Shown: positions 1 through 8,509 of the stretch, one piece after another
Position numbering within the stretch: the first letter of the stretch is position 1
How the letters are laid out: each line of letters begins with the position of its first letter
Made by a program: the position numbers and the translations under genes
The notes under the pieces: generated by a model
What the model was told of the DNA's origin: nothing
The model's database searches: none
What the model saw: only the letters and a program-made list of their open reading frames with translations
Assembly (NCBI GenBank): GCA_964502145.1
Contig: CAZCVI010000093.1
Span: forward strand, 1 to 26,658
From: CAZCVI01 sp964502145
GTDB taxonomy: Bacteria; Acidobacteriota; Aminicenantia; UBA2199
Direction of reading: 5' to 3'
Length of the DNA stretch: 26,658 nt

Positions 1-691
1 CAATGTACCTAAACAGAACCCGCGTGGGTTCACACCCATAGTCTTGACGACGACACTCACGAAGTAATTCACATTTGGCAGCATACCTCTGTTGAGCATC
101 CGTTCCCCTGAGTTCCAAACTCTTCAACTGGGCACGAACCACCATGGCTATTGGATTGGTGGACTCTGCCAATTGTTTTTTCTTCTTCTCATCGGTCAGG
201 TAATCGGTTAATTTGACTAGAGGAATCTTCATTTCCAAATGAAAACCCCAACGATCCACTTTAAATTCATCGGGAAGGAAATTTTTCTCATCATCAATCA
301 GAACAGCGAGACTGACAATTTCCACACCCTCCTCTTTTAAACGATCATAAATCCGATAATAATAAATAAACATGCGCGTCATAAACCGATCACGGGGTGT
401 GCCTTCGACCTCAATGTGAGCGATCACGGACAAACACTTGGGTTGACCGTTTTTTAAATAAACCTTGCCTAAAAGATCAGCTACACGCCTGCCCAACTTA
501 TTATCGGGATCGAGTGCCTTAAGTTCCTGGGGCAGAGGCTCAAAGGGCCGGTTAAAATCAATCTCTTTATGAATTTCCGGGAATAAAAAAGCCATAAAAT
601 CTTCAAAAAGTTTTTCCATGACTTCTTTCCAGCCGGAATCATAGTCGTTTCCCTTGGTTTTGGTGTTGTCAGTTTTTGTTTCTTCAGTCAT
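1..691 (-). CDS. Rpn-like PD-(D/E)XK nuclease / putative transposase family protein, 3' end cut by window
   Basis: The frame is open from ATG at 691 to the window edge (230 codons), so the C-terminus is missing. The protein has the layout of the large Rpn/transposase-like PD-(D/E)XK family: an N-terminal FLFPEIHKEIDF block (about residues 35-46), a conserved Asp in RRVADLL (D72), an IEVEG strand (E94, E96) as the metal-binding half, then the family's IYYYRIYDR and 'NPIAMVVRAQLKSLELRG' blocks. Family members are DNA nucleases linked to recombination and are often multicopy in environmental genomes. There is no ribosome site before the ATG; a -35/-10 pair ends 6 nt upstream, which suggests a leaderless mRNA. 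A second, broken member of a related family lies at 25404-25496. Family placement is by remembered motifs, not by search. Confidence 0.8.
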   Translation of the reverse strand, partial: MTEETKTDNTKTKGNDYDSGWKEVMEKLFEDFMAFLFPEIHKEIDFNRPFEPLPQELKALDPDNKLGRRVADLLGKVYLKNGQPKCLSVIAHIEVEGTPRDRFMTRMFIYYYRIYDRLKEEGVEIVSLAVLIDDEKNFLPDEFKVDRWGFHLEMKIPLVKLTDYLTDEKKKKQLAESTNPIAMVVRAQLKSLELRGTDAQQRYAAKCELLRECRRQDYGCEPTRVLFRYI

Positions 692-697
692 AGGAAT

Positions 698-726
698 AAT
701 ATAACCCAAATCAGAGAAGATTTCAA
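698..726 (-). promoter_or_regulatory. Promoter of the Rpn-like gene, leaderless geometry
   Basis: Read on the minus strand: TTGAAA (726-721), a 17-nt spacer, TATATT (703-698), then 6 nt to the ATG at 691. A start site 7 nt after the -10 would fall on the A of the ATG. The same geometry is seen at 2512, 11978 and 22988. Confidence 0.6.
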
Positions 727-810
727 CCCAAATTGTAAAAAAAAAGAACAAGCAAGGAATAAATAAATAGGCGCAATAGGAAGAAACAGAGCTAAACGTA
801 AGCCAGAAGG

Positions 811-969
811 TTATCTAAAAGAGGCGAACAAGACTTTCTTGGTTTTTATTCCCCATGCCTTCCAATTGGCGGTAATAGTAGACGCGACATCTTGTCGCAT
901 TAAGAAGCGGATGGATTTACCCTGGTTTTGATCCAAAAATTGTGAAAAATTACCTTGGTTTTGATCCAT
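811..969 (-). CDS. Possible small ORF, 52 residues, unknown
   Basis: An ATG at 969 opens a 52-codon frame ending in TAA at 811-813, in the gap between the methyltransferase and the Rpn-like gene. The N-terminal part repeats a DQNQG peptide twice (residues 2-6 and 13-17), matching a direct DNA repeat. The rest is basic (contains MRQDVAST and NWKAWGIKTKK). There is no clear ribosome site and I recognise no family. It could equally be repeat-derived DNA that happens to be open. The remainder of 692-997 holds only the promoter at 698-726. Confidence 0.25.
   Translation of the reverse strand: MDQNQGNFSQFLDQNQGKSIRFLMRQDVASTITANWKAWGIKTKKVLFASFR
884..968. repeat. Short direct repeat and GCGACA hairpin
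   Basis: Two near-identical 18-nt stretches (917-935 and 951-968, core CTTGGTTTTGATCCA, or CCTGG... in the first) lie 34 nt apart. Just beside them 884-898 reads GCGACA-TCT-TGTCGC, a 6-bp hairpin. Both have the look of dispersed intergenic repeat DNA; no function can be read. Confidence 0.4.
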
Positions 970-997
970 AAGTATAAAAAAACACCTTTGGTTTTGG

Positions 998-1720
998 TTA
1001 TTGTTTCTCCGCGATCACAATTAAATTCTTGCCAATAAGCGGCGGGAACATCTTTTCAAACCATCGTTCTAAAGGAACAACCCATTTATCATAAAAAGAA
1101 ACTGTGGCCTCACTGGGAAACTGCTTCAACAGCTTACAAAAAATATACCAAGGAAATATGCCAACGGAATCAAAGTACTGAATATGCGTTACACGAAATC
1201 CTGCTGCTTTCATTTTTTGTTGCAAGGTTTTTTTCGTATAGCGCCGAAAGTGACCCACATACCGATCATAACGGCTATATAAAAACGGCAGCGCAGGCAC
1301 AAAGACCAACAAATGCCCTCCAGAAGATAAACTGTGATAGATAACTTCTAATTCATGGTCATCTTTTTCCACGTGTTCCAGCACATTAATATAAACAATA
1401 CTGTCAAATTGCCCATCACATTGTTCAGCCCCCTGTTTCACAGCAGCCGAAAAATAATCGTTTACCAGCTTAACCTGCTTGGAATCGGCAAACTTTTGAC
1501 GCAAAATGTGAAATAGATTGGGCGCAGGTTCAAAAGCAACTATATCGGTGATGCCCATTTTAAGAATTTCTGCCGTATATAACCCCAGCCCAGCCCCCAC
1601 TTCCCCGACTCGGCCACAAATGTAAGGACGGAAATAGGAAAGCACCCAATCGCTATAATGTTTGGCTTGCCCGGTGGCATTCAGGTCTTCTTCTGGGTAT
1701 TCGGGTTTATTACGCTGCAT
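998..1720 (-). CDS. Class I SAM-dependent methyltransferase
   Basis: A 240-residue Rossmann-fold methyltransferase of the Methyltransf_11/12/23 type. Motif I is VGEVGAGLG at residues 38-46, followed by the acidic strand end DIVAFEPA, and the post-motif INVLEHVEKDDH that is typical of this group. The C-terminal part carries the 'YSRYDRYVGHFRRYTKK' block seen in methyltransferases of glycan and lipid loci. It has no signal peptide and should be cytosolic. It follows the glycosyltransferase gene by 36 nt on the same strand, with AAAGG about 8 nt before its ATG, so the two are probably one operon that modifies a lipid-linked or surface sugar. The acceptor cannot be told from the sequence. Confidence 0.85.
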   Translation of the reverse strand: MQRNKPEYPEEDLNATGQAKHYSDWVLSYFRPYICGRVGEVGAGLGLYTAEILKMGITDIVAFEPAPNLFHILRQKFADSKQVKLVNDYFSAAVKQGAEQCDGQFDSIVYINVLEHVEKDDHELEVIYHSLSSGGHLLVFVPALPFLYSRYDRYVGHFRRYTKKTLQQKMKAAGFRVTHIQYFDSVGIFPWYIFCKLLKQFPSEATVSFYDKWVVPLERWFEKMFPPLIGKNLIVIAEKQ

Positions 1721-1756
1721 GATTAAAACCTTTTGAACTGTTCAAGCCTCCCCCAG

Positions 1757-2512
1757 TTACTTAGCGAAAAAATTATACTTCAAAATACATTTAAATGCGA
1801 CCAATCCATCTTTCCAACCGATCTTTTTGCCTTCTTCATAGGTTCGTCCGTAATATGAAATAGGCACTTCATAAATCCGCACCCCTTTTATTTTTGCCAC
1901 TTTGGCCGTAATTTCAGGTTCAATGCCAAACCGATGTTCCTTGATTGTGATTTGGTCCAGAATCTCTTTTTTAAAAAATTTATAACACGTTTCCATATCT
2001 GTCAGGTTCAGATTGGAACACATGTTCGACAGCAATGTTAGAAACCGATTGCCAACAGAGTGCCAAAAGTAAAGCACACGATGTGCCCCATTACCATTGA
2101 ACCGCGAACCATATACAACATCAGCCACTCCTTTATCAAACAGTTCCAGAAAATAAATGTATTCAGCCGGGTCATACTCCAAATCCGCATCTTGAATTCC
2201 TACAATAGCAGAAGTAGCATGGCAAAAAGCAGTTTTTAATGCAGCCCCTTTGCCCTGATTCACCGGATGTCTAAATATTTTAACCCGCTGCGCTTGACTC
2301 TGGATCGTTTGCAGCTTTTCCCAAGTTCCATCTGTGGAACAGTCATCCACTATCACCAGTTCCGAAACGCGCTCCTGTTTTAGCACCAATGCAGCCACTT
2401 TTTCAACTGTTTTTGCCTCGTTATAAACCGGCATGACTATTGTAAGTGAAGTTGTCATCGCTTTTCTCCGTCTGTTCAGTACATCACTGTTAGAATAATT
2501 GCTATCACTCAT
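1757..2512 (-). CDS. Family 2 glycosyltransferase, dolichol-phosphate mannose synthase-like
   Basis: A GT-A fold enzyme: IVMPVYNEAKTVEKV near residue 25, VIVDDCSTDGT at 53-63, NQGKGAALKTA at 85-95, the metal-binding DAD motif at 108-110 (GIQDADLEYDP), and a GSRFNGNGAHR loop. The C-terminal half (TDMETCYKFFKKE, HRFGIEPEITAKVAK, VPISYYGRTYEEGKKIGWKDG) is typical of the DPM1-like branch that transfers a sugar to a polyprenyl phosphate. It lacks the C-terminal membrane domain of GtrB-like members. I chose ATG 2512 (251 residues) because a TATAAT box ends 6 nt before it. ATG 2458 (233 residues) has a GGAG site 7 nt upstream and is a real alternative, since the first 18 residues are not conserved family sequence. 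Confidence 0.88.
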   Translation of the reverse strand: MSDSNYSNSDVLNRRRKAMTTSLTIVMPVYNEAKTVEKVAALVLKQERVSELVIVDDCSTDGTWEKLQTIQSQAQRVKIFRHPVNQGKGAALKTAFCHATSAIVGIQDADLEYDPAEYIYFLELFDKGVADVVYGSRFNGNGAHRVLYFWHSVGNRFLTLLSNMCSNLNLTDMETCYKFFKKEILDQITIKEHRFGIEPEITAKVAKIKGVRIYEVPISYYGRTYEEGKKIGWKDGLVAFKCILKYNFFAK

Positions 2513-2518
2513 CGTGGG

Positions 2519-2547
2519 ATTATAAGGAATTTTTGCAAAAATTGCAA
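2519..2547 (-). promoter_or_regulatory. Promoter of the glycosyltransferase operon, leaderless geometry
   Basis: Minus strand: TTGCAA (2547-2542), 17-nt spacer, perfect TATAAT (2524-2519), then CCCACG and ATG at 2512. The predicted start site coincides with the ATG. Confidence 0.65.
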
Positions 2548-2562
2548 GAGGGAGTTGTTGTT

Positions 2563-2787
2563 TTAACCACAGATTACGCAGATTAAAAGGATTAGACGGA
2601 TTAAAAAAGGAGTTAAGAAAAAAAAGACGGGCCCACGAATTAGCACGAATTTACGCGAATTAAAGAGAAAGAAAAGACAATATCACATTTTTTTTTGTGA
2701 AATTCGTGGTAATTCGTGAAATTCGTGGGCCCATCTTTTTTCTTCTTAATCCGTCTAATCCTTTTAATCTGTGTAATCTGTGGGTAA
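2563..2787. repeat. About 225-bp imperfect inverted repeat built from short periodic units
   Basis: The left arm begins TTAACCACAGATTACGCAG (2563) and the right arm ends in its near-complement (to 2787). About 25 of the outer 27 nt pair. Pairing continues inward through GGATTAGACGGATTAA and GGGCCCACGAATT to a short centre near 2680. Each arm joins two degenerate periodic motifs: CAGATTA/GGATTA (outer) and ACGAATT (inner). The inner motif recurs at 18066-18099. It lies between divergent promoters at 2519-2547 and 2819-2847, so it may be a miniature mobile element or an insulating structure. It fills most of the gap 2513-2877. Confidence 0.75.
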
Positions 2788-2818
2788 CACTACCATTTAC
2801 AGGTCATGAAGAATAGAC

Positions 2819-2847
2819 TTGACTTTGTTTCCAAAACTGCCTATAAT
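2819..2847 (+). promoter_or_regulatory. Sigma70-type promoter of the EFR1-type gene
   Basis: TTGACT (2819-2824), 17-nt spacer, perfect TATAAT (2842-2847). The start site would be near 2854, upstream of the GGAGG at 2868-2872. This position rules out the longer reading frame that begins at 2806. Confidence 0.75.
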
Positions 2848-2877
2848 TCCTTTTTTAATCCATTCATGGAGGATAAC

Positions 2878-3666
2878 ATGAAAAGAATTATCTATTATTA
2901 TACAGGGACAGGCAATTCATTATGGATAGCGCGGCAATTCGCAGCAGAGATGGGCGAGACAGAACTGTGTCCGATGATCCAATATGATCCAGAAACCAAA
3001 GAAACGCCCCCCGATATCGTTGGACTTGTTTTTCCTGTTCATATGTGGGGAATACCTGGTTTGGTGCTGGAGTTTTTTAAAAAAATGGTGAAGAATCCCG
3101 CTTGTTATTATTTTGCAGCGGGTGTGAATGCTGGACAAGTATCGCGGACACTGGTGCAGCTCAAGGAACTACTGGCTACTCATGGACTTACGCTTTCAGC
3201 CGCTTATGATATAGTATTACCCAGCAATTATATTCCGTGGGGTGGGCCGGCACCGTTAGAAAAACAGCAGGAACTATTTAAAGTGGCTACCACGAAGATC
3301 AAACAAGCCGCTATAGTCATCAGAGCGAAAGGAAATGGTCCGATAGAAAAAGGTCCGCTGTGGCAACGGATCATATTTACGGCCATCTATAAGTTAAGTT
3401 TCAATAAGATTGCCCACATGGACAAGGATTTTTGGAGCGATGAGAAATGCAATAGTTGCGGTATTTGTGTCAAAGTATGTCCCGTTCAAAACATCCAGTT
3501 AGTATCTGCTAAGCCCGTGTGGCAAAATCGTTGCGAACAGTGTTTGGCTTGCATTCAATGGTGCCCGCAACAGTCCATTCAATACGGCAAAAAAACTCCC
3601 GGCTACCAACGATACCATCATCCCGAAGTCACTTTAAATGATATGATCACTGCCACTCGGTTATAA
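2878..3666 (+). CDS. EFR1-type flavodoxin-like / 4Fe-4S ferredoxin fusion protein
   Basis: A 262-residue cytosolic electron-transfer protein. The N-terminus is flavodoxin-like, with the FMN phosphate loop YYYTGTGNSLW at residues 6-16. The C-terminus has two complete CX2CX2CX3C clusters (C191, C194, C197, C201 and C219, C222, C225, C229) for two 4Fe-4S centres. This layout is that of the EFR1 'ferrodoxin' family of anaerobes. The ATG at 2878 is chosen over 2806 because GGAGG sits 5 nt upstream and the promoter at 2819-2847 lies inside the longer frame. Its electron partner is not visible here. The next gene, the hybrid sensor, starts 87 nt downstream on the same strand and could be read from the same promoter. 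Confidence 0.88.
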   Translation: MKRIIYYYTGTGNSLWIARQFAAEMGETELCPMIQYDPETKETPPDIVGLVFPVHMWGIPGLVLEFFKKMVKNPACYYFAAGVNAGQVSRTLVQLKELLATHGLTLSAAYDIVLPSNYIPWGGPAPLEKQQELFKVATTKIKQAAIVIRAKGNGPIEKGPLWQRIIFTAIYKLSFNKIAHMDKDFWSDEKCNSCGICVKVCPVQNIQLVSAKPVWQNRCEQCLACIQWCPQQSIQYGKKTPGYQRYHHPEVTLNDMITATRL

Positions 3667-3705
3667 ATAAGCCCATAAAATTAATAAGCCGCCGAATAAA
3701 GCAAT

Positions 3706-3720
3706 GCGGTATCCTACCGC
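3706..3720 (+). other. Small perfect hairpin between two genes
   Basis: GCGGTA-TCC-TACCGC lies between the EFR1-type gene and the sensor gene. No T-run follows, so it is not a convincing terminator; it may be an mRNA stability or processing element. Confidence 0.35.
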
Positions 3721-3753
3721 GTCACCATTTTCAGATGAAGGAAGAGGCCAAGA

Positions 3754-6700
3754 ATGGATTTTATGAAGAGGAAATCTGTTACCCCCCAAACTAGAGTACC
3801 AAAGAAAAATAAACTATCCCACGTGTGGGTCAGTTTTTTTTCTGTCCTGGTGTTTTCGCTCGCGTTTTATTTTACCTTTTTTAGAACCCCAGTTCTTGAA
3901 GCACAATTTGGCGGCCTCAAGTATATCAAAAATTATGGGTCTTACATGCATCCAGATAACTGGTCCGTGTTGCAAGATAAACGGGGCATGATTTATATTG
4001 CCAATAATGGGTGTGTCTTGGAATTGGACGGCGTGTCACGACGCATTATTAATATCCCTAACAATTATGTTCGTTCCCTTGGTTTGGATGAAGAGGGAGT
4101 TGTGTATGTCGGTGGTAATAACGAATTTGGCTACTTGGCCGCAGATGATTATGGCAGACGGCATTATGTGTCACTATTAAACGACTTGAAAGAAAAACAA
4201 AAAGAATTCGGATTCGTTCAGCGCATCAATGCCACCAAGGATGGCATCTATTTCAGAACTAAAAAATTTCTTTTCCGCTGGCAACCCAAAACAAAAAGGA
4301 TGGATGTCTGGGAACCGGAAAAGGAATTTAATGCCTCATTTAGTTGTAATGGCAGGTTGTTTGTGCAACAGAAAAACATCGGGCTGATGGAAATGAAAGA
4401 TAACTCATTGAAGTTAATCGCAGGGGAGGAAATCTTCGCTCAAACCAAAATCTTCATGATGGTTCCCTACGATACAAAATCCCAAAAAGTGTTGATCGGC
4501 ACCAGTGCCCTTGGATTCTATATTTATGATGGTCAAAAAGCCATCCCTTTCCCCACTGAGGTAGATAATTATATCACCGCCAAAGAACTCTATTATGGTA
4601 TTCGCATTTCTTCTACTGGCGAATTTGCCCTGGCCACGTCACAAGGCGGATTGGTGATCATGGATAGCCATGGAAATTTAAAACAAATTTTCGATAAAAC
4701 ATCTGGACTGCAAGATGATAAAGTGAATAGTGTATTTGAAGATGTCCAGGGTAACCTATGGCTCGCTTTAGCCAAAGGAATTGCCAAGATAGAGTATGCC
4801 TCCCCTATTTCTTTTTACAATAGCCAGATGTCCAATCTCGCGGGTAATGTATTATCCATTACCCGTATGACTGACACCCATCGTTTAGTGGCCGGAACAT
4901 CGCGCGGTTTATTTGTTCTGCAAGCCAATGATATTCCTGGACGCACTGATATTTTTAAACCTGTAGCTGGGATCAAAGATTCCTGTTGGTCCCTCTTGCC
5001 TATTGCCGATGAACTTCTGGTGGCCACTACCCAAGGCGTGTTTATTTTAGATAAGAACCTGCAAATTAAAGAGAATATTTTCCCCAAGTTATCTTTTTAT
5101 GCGCTTCATCGCTCCAAGATTGAACCCACTCTGGTTTTCGCTGGCATTAGAGAAGGACTCATTTCGCTGCGTTTTGAAAAAGGAAAATGGCGCGAAGAGC
5201 TCCGATTTGAAAACATCAAGGAGACTATTCAAAACATTGTCGAGGACGGGAAGGGAAATTTATGGTTGGGGACACTGTCCGATGGGTTGCTGAAAGTGGA
5301 TTTCCAGACGATAACGCCCCCCCGTCACACCACGTTAGCCCGTTATAATAATTCCCACAACCTACCCGGCGGTGAGGTCAAAGTGTTTAATTGCACCGAC
5401 CATATTATCTTTTCCGCAGGACGGAAGATATATCGCTTCGATGAAAAAAATAGAACCTTTCTATTAGATACCACTCTGGGCAAAGAATTCACCGACGAAA
5501 CCATGAATATTTTTACCCTTAAAGAAGATATTCATCAAAATCTCTGGTTTCATTCCGAGTTCCGTAGTTTTTGGGCTATCAAGCAACCCAATAATACCTT
5601 TCTTACCAGGAATACCCCATTACTCCGAATTCCCCAATTCCAAGTCAATGTTATTTACCCCGACCCAAACGGCAATGTCGTCTGGTTCGGTGGTGTTGAA
5701 GGTTTGGTTTGTTTTGATACCCGTATAAAAAAAAACTACCGCCGGGATTTCCCCGTTTTTATTCGTGAAGTTGTCGTTAATACCATTCCTATCCTCTACG
5801 ATGAAGAAACAGGAAAATACAAAACCCCTGCCCCTTCTCAAATTCATTCTATGAACAAATGGATATTCCCCTATGAAAAGAGAAACCTGACCTTTTTTTT
5901 TGCCGCGCCCTTTTTTGAAGCGGAAGAATTAAACCAATATCGCTATATCTTAGAAGGAAATGACGCCCAATGGTCCGCCTGGAATACCGAAACCCAGAAG
6001 GAGTACACCAATCTCGATTCTGGCACCTATACCTTCCGCGTGCAAGCGAAGAATATCTATGGTCATAGCAGTTCCCAGGCTTTTTTTCAGATCAGGATTT
6101 TACCCCCATGGTATAAGACATGGTGGGCCATCGTTATTTTTATTACCAGCGGTTTATTCATCCTGTTCTTGTCGATTCGATGGCGTCTGGGAAGATTAAA
6201 ACGGGAAAAGAAACGGTTGGAGAAAACAGTTAAAGAACGCACCCGTGAAATCGACGATAAAAATCAGAAATTAGAAACCCAAGCCATACAATTACTGCAA
6301 CAATCCGAACAATTAAAAGAGATGGATCGCATTAAATCCCGTTTCTTTGCCAATATCTCCCATGAGTTTCGTACCCCGCTGACCTTGATCATCGGGCCAT
6401 TAGAACAAATGCTGACCGAGCCCCACACCGAAACGGAAACCCAAAAGCTGAACATGATGCTGCGTAATTCCCGCCGTTTATTGGAGTTAATCAATCAATT
6501 GCTCAATCTCTCCAAGTTGGATAGCGGTAAAATGAAGTTAAAAGCCGGGCTACAGGATATCATTCCTTTTTTAAAAGGTATTACCGCTTCTTTTGAAGTG
6601 ATTGCCCAGCAAAAGAAGTTATCCCTATCTTTTCAGACCACCGTGGAAGCCGCCGCTCTTTATTTCGATATGGAAAAGATGGAAATCATTATGAGCAACC

Positions 6701-7938
6701 TGCTGGTTAATGCCCTTAAATTTACTCCCGCAGGTGGCAAGATTCTTATTGGTGTGCGGCAGAATCGCGAAAAGAATCCCGCGGTCCTTGAAATATCTAT
6801 CAGTGATACAGGGCCCGGTATTTCCAAGGAGCAATTGCCTTTTATATTTGATCGTTTTTTCCAGGCCGATGACACCCATCCTGAACCCGGTAATATTAAC
6901 CATCATAATGTTCAGGGCACTGGTATTGGTCTTGCTTTAACCAAAGAGATGGTCCTGTTGCACCATGGCACCATTGATGTACAAAGCAGCGTGGATAAAG
7001 AACCCGGCACAGAATTTACTATTCGTTTACCCTTAGGTAAAGCCCACTTGACCACCGAAGAAATCGTCCAGACTGCAACCGAGGTTGTGTTTCACAACCC
7101 GATTGCCCCTCTAGAAATAGATGACACTTCCGCCAATGATTTGAATAACCACAACCACCAAGAAAACGAAGAAAACATGAAGGATATCATCTTGGTAGTC
7201 GAGGACAATGCTGATGCTCGGCGTTTTATCCGTGAAGCGCTTGAAACTTGTTATACGGTAAAAGAAGCTGCCGATGGTATTCAGGGCATTGCGTTGGCCC
7301 AAGAGGTTATCCCTGATCTTATTGTTTCCGACATCATGATGCCCGGCAAGGATGGGTATGAGTTGTGTGATGTTTTGAAAAAGGATATCAAAACCAGCCA
7401 TATTCCCATCATTTTATTAACCGCCAAAGCGTCTGAGTCCAGTGTCATCCAAGGTTTGGAATCTGGAGCCGATGATTATATCACCAAGCCTTTCAGTACC
7501 AAAATATTAGTGGCACGGATTAAGAATCTCATTGAGTTGCGTCGTCATTGGCAGCGAAAAATTCAGCGGGAAATGAATTTTGAACCTGCAGACGTGCAAG
7601 TTTCGTCCATGGACCAGACTTTTATTAAGGAAGTGATTGATCTTATTGAAAAGAATCTATCCGATCAGTTTTTTAATGTCGATCAAATGGTTAAGAAGCT
7701 TTATATGAGTCGTACCACGTTGTATCGGAAGATACTTGCCTTAACAGGACAGTCGCCGCGGGAATTTATCAAGTCTTACCGCTTGAAACGTGGTGCGCAG
7801 TTGTTAAAAGCCAATTTTGGTAATGTGACAGAGGTCGCGTTTGAGGTAGGCTTCTCCAGTACCACCTATTTTGGCAAGTGTTTTAAGGAGCAGTTTCATT
7901 GTTTGCCATCGGATTTTGAGGGTGAACAGTTTGAATGA
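3754..7938 (+). CDS. Hybrid two-component system sensor kinase / AraC-type regulator
   Basis: A single 1394-residue polypeptide holds a whole signalling pathway. Order: membrane segment (about 26-43), a predicted periplasmic beta-propeller of two-component-regulator repeats (for example WLALAKGIAKIE, NLWLGTLSDGLLKV; about 55-700), a Y_Y_Y domain (about 715-785), a second membrane segment (about 789-808), a coiled-coil linker, HisKA with phospho-acceptor H870 in ISHEFRTPL, HATPase with N-box near 982 and DTGPGIS near 1018, a receiver (acidic pair E1150/D1151, acceptor D1193, K1245), and an AraC/XylS helix-turn-helix (about 1290-1390). GAGG lies 6 nt before the ATG. Such proteins usually control polysaccharide-use genes in Bacteroidetes, but no SusC/D or glycosidase gene is here. 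The nearest downstream genes carry paired TGAAAC boxes and are candidate targets. The ligand is unknown. Confidence 0.95.
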   Translation: MDFMKRKSVTPQTRVPKKNKLSHVWVSFFSVLVFSLAFYFTFFRTPVLEAQFGGLKYIKNYGSYMHPDNWSVLQDKRGMIYIANNGCVLELDGVSRRIINIPNNYVRSLGLDEEGVVYVGGNNEFGYLAADDYGRRHYVSLLNDLKEKQKEFGFVQRINATKDGIYFRTKKFLFRWQPKTKRMDVWEPEKEFNASFSCNGRLFVQQKNIGLMEMKDNSLKLIAGEEIFAQTKIFMMVPYDTKSQKVLIGTSALGFYIYDGQKAIPFPTEVDNYITAKELYYGIRISSTGEFALATSQGGLVIMDSHGNLKQIFDKTSGLQDDKVNSVFEDVQGNLWLALAKGIAKIEYASPISFYNSQMSNLAGNVLSITRMTDTHRLVAGTSRGLFVLQANDIPGRTDIFKPVAGIKDSCWSLLPIADELLVATTQGVFILDKNLQIKENIFPKLSFYALHRSKIEPTLVFAGIREGLISLRFEKGKWREELRFENIKETIQNIVEDGKGNLWLGTLSDGLLKVDFQTITPPRHTTLARYNNSHNLPGGEVKVFNCTDHIIFSAGRKIYRFDEKNRTFLLDTTLGKEFTDETMNIFTLKEDIHQNLWFHSEFRSFWAIKQPNNTFLTRNTPLLRIPQFQVNVIYPDPNGNVVWFGGVEGLVCFDTRIKKNYRRDFPVFIREVVVNTIPILYDEETGKYKTPAPSQIHSMNKWIFPYEKRNLTFFFAAPFFEAEELNQYRYILEGNDAQWSAWNTETQKEYTNLDSGTYTFRVQAKNIYGHSSSQAFFQIRILPPWYKTWWAIVIFITSGLFILFLSIRWRLGRLKREKKRLEKTVKERTREIDDKNQKLETQAIQLLQQSEQLKEMDRIKSRFFANISHEFRTPLTLIIGPLEQMLTEPHTETETQKLNMMLRNSRRLLELINQLLNLSKLDSGKMKLKAGLQDIIPFLKGITASFEVIAQQKKLSLSFQTTVEAAALYFDMEKMEIIMSNLLVNALKFTPAGGKILIGVRQNREKNPAVLEISISDTGPGISKEQLPFIFDRFFQADDTHPEPGNINHHNVQGTGIGLALTKEMVLLHHGTIDVQSSVDKEPGTEFTIRLPLGKAHLTTEEIVQTATEVVFHNPIAPLEIDDTSANDLNNHNHQENEENMKDIILVVEDNADARRFIREALETCYTVKEAADGIQGIALAQEVIPDLIVSDIMMPGKDGYELCDVLKKDIKTSHIPIILLTAKASESSVIQGLESGADDYITKPFSTKILVARIKNLIELRRHWQRKIQREMNFEPADVQVSSMDQTFIKEVIDLIEKNLSDQFFNVDQMVKKLYMSRTTLYRKILALTGQSPREFIKSYRLKRGAQLLKANFGNVTEVAFEVGFSSTTYFGKCFKEQFHCLPSDFEGEQFE

Positions 7939-7999
7939 AACACTGTTTCGAATTTTTGAAACGCCAGTGCTATTTTTTTAATTCTCCTGAATGCATAAT
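7936..7999 (+). promoter_or_regulatory. Paired TGAAAC boxes with 21-bp pitch before the 8060 operon
   Basis: TGAAAC occurs at 7936-7941 and 7957-7962, 21 bp apart, just after the regulator's stop region. A 53-bp stretch (7936-7988) aligns without gaps to 11460-11512 upstream of another gene, including TTCGAATTT, TGAAACGCC and TCTCCT. CATAAT at 7994-7999 is a possible -10 with no good -35, as expected of an activator-dependent promoter. The same DNA can also fold as CACT-GTTTC / GAAAC-AGTG with a 3-nt bulge followed by a T-run, so it may double as the regulator's terminator. The copy near 11465 does not keep the outer pairing, which favours a DNA site. Confidence 0.5.
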
Positions 8000-8059
8000 A
8001 TAAGCGATTCGTCAAGCAGAGTGACGATGAGAAAAATTAAACAAATAGGAGGATTTAAA

Positions 8060-8491
8060 ATGGCATACAAGTATAAGCTTGAACTCGTAAACAGATTGCC
8101 CAGTTCCAGCACTGCTGGAGATATTGTTACTTTTAATTTTATTGATCTCAATTTCTCAGTAAAAGTCAGAAAAGATATCCATATACAAAATGATAATAGA
8201 TTCAGATTGGATTTGGAGATAGAATCCCAAAGTGACCACCTAACCATACATGTGACACCAGATGATAATACAACAGATAAGCGGGGAATTCATTTCCGTG
8301 AGTGTTGTATTAAAACGGGCGGTTGTGAACCAAAATACTACGCTGATCCAACTGGCAATAAAAAATACTGGGAAGTGATTATAACTGCTAAGGACTCAGG
8401 GGTTGACAGCTCTCCCCAAACACCCGTGACAGTTACTGACAGACAGAATGGGGATAAGATATCAGAAAAGATAGAAGTAAACAGCAAATAA
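8060..8491 (+). CDS. Hypothetical protein, 143 residues, first gene of the transglutaminase-like module
   Basis: I do not recognise a family. The ATG at 8060 has AGGAGG 7 nt upstream, so it is preferred to ATG 7991, which has no site. The protein has no signal peptide or membrane segment, alternates polar and hydrophobic residues like a beta-rich domain, and has three cysteines close together (RECCIKTGGCE, about residues 85-95). Its opening (YKYKLELVNRL) resembles in pattern the openings of the paralogues at 8618 (FKIIVENNL) and 17596 (LNLIIRNKL), so all three may share a remote fold; that is inference. It is followed by two genes on the same strand with gaps of 126 and 35 nt. It is visibly more A+T rich than the preceding regulator gene. 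Confidence 0.7.
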   Translation: MAYKYKLELVNRLPSSSTAGDIVTFNFIDLNFSVKVRKDIHIQNDNRFRLDLEIESQSDHLTIHVTPDDNTTDKRGIHFRECCIKTGGCEPKYYADPTGNKKYWEVIITAKDSGVDSSPQTPVTVTDRQNGDKISEKIEVNSK

Positions 8492-8509
8492 AGTGGTATA
8501 TCCACAACC

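Noticed and set aside
2806..2877. Upstream extension of the EFR1-type protein to ATG 2806.
   Set aside because: A TTGACT-17-TATAAT promoter lies inside it and GGAGG precedes ATG 2878, so the extension would not be transcribed.
3754..7938. Possibility that the hybrid regulator marks a polysaccharide utilisation locus.
   Set aside because: No SusC/SusD, glycoside hydrolase, sulfatase or sugar transporter is encoded on either side within the window.
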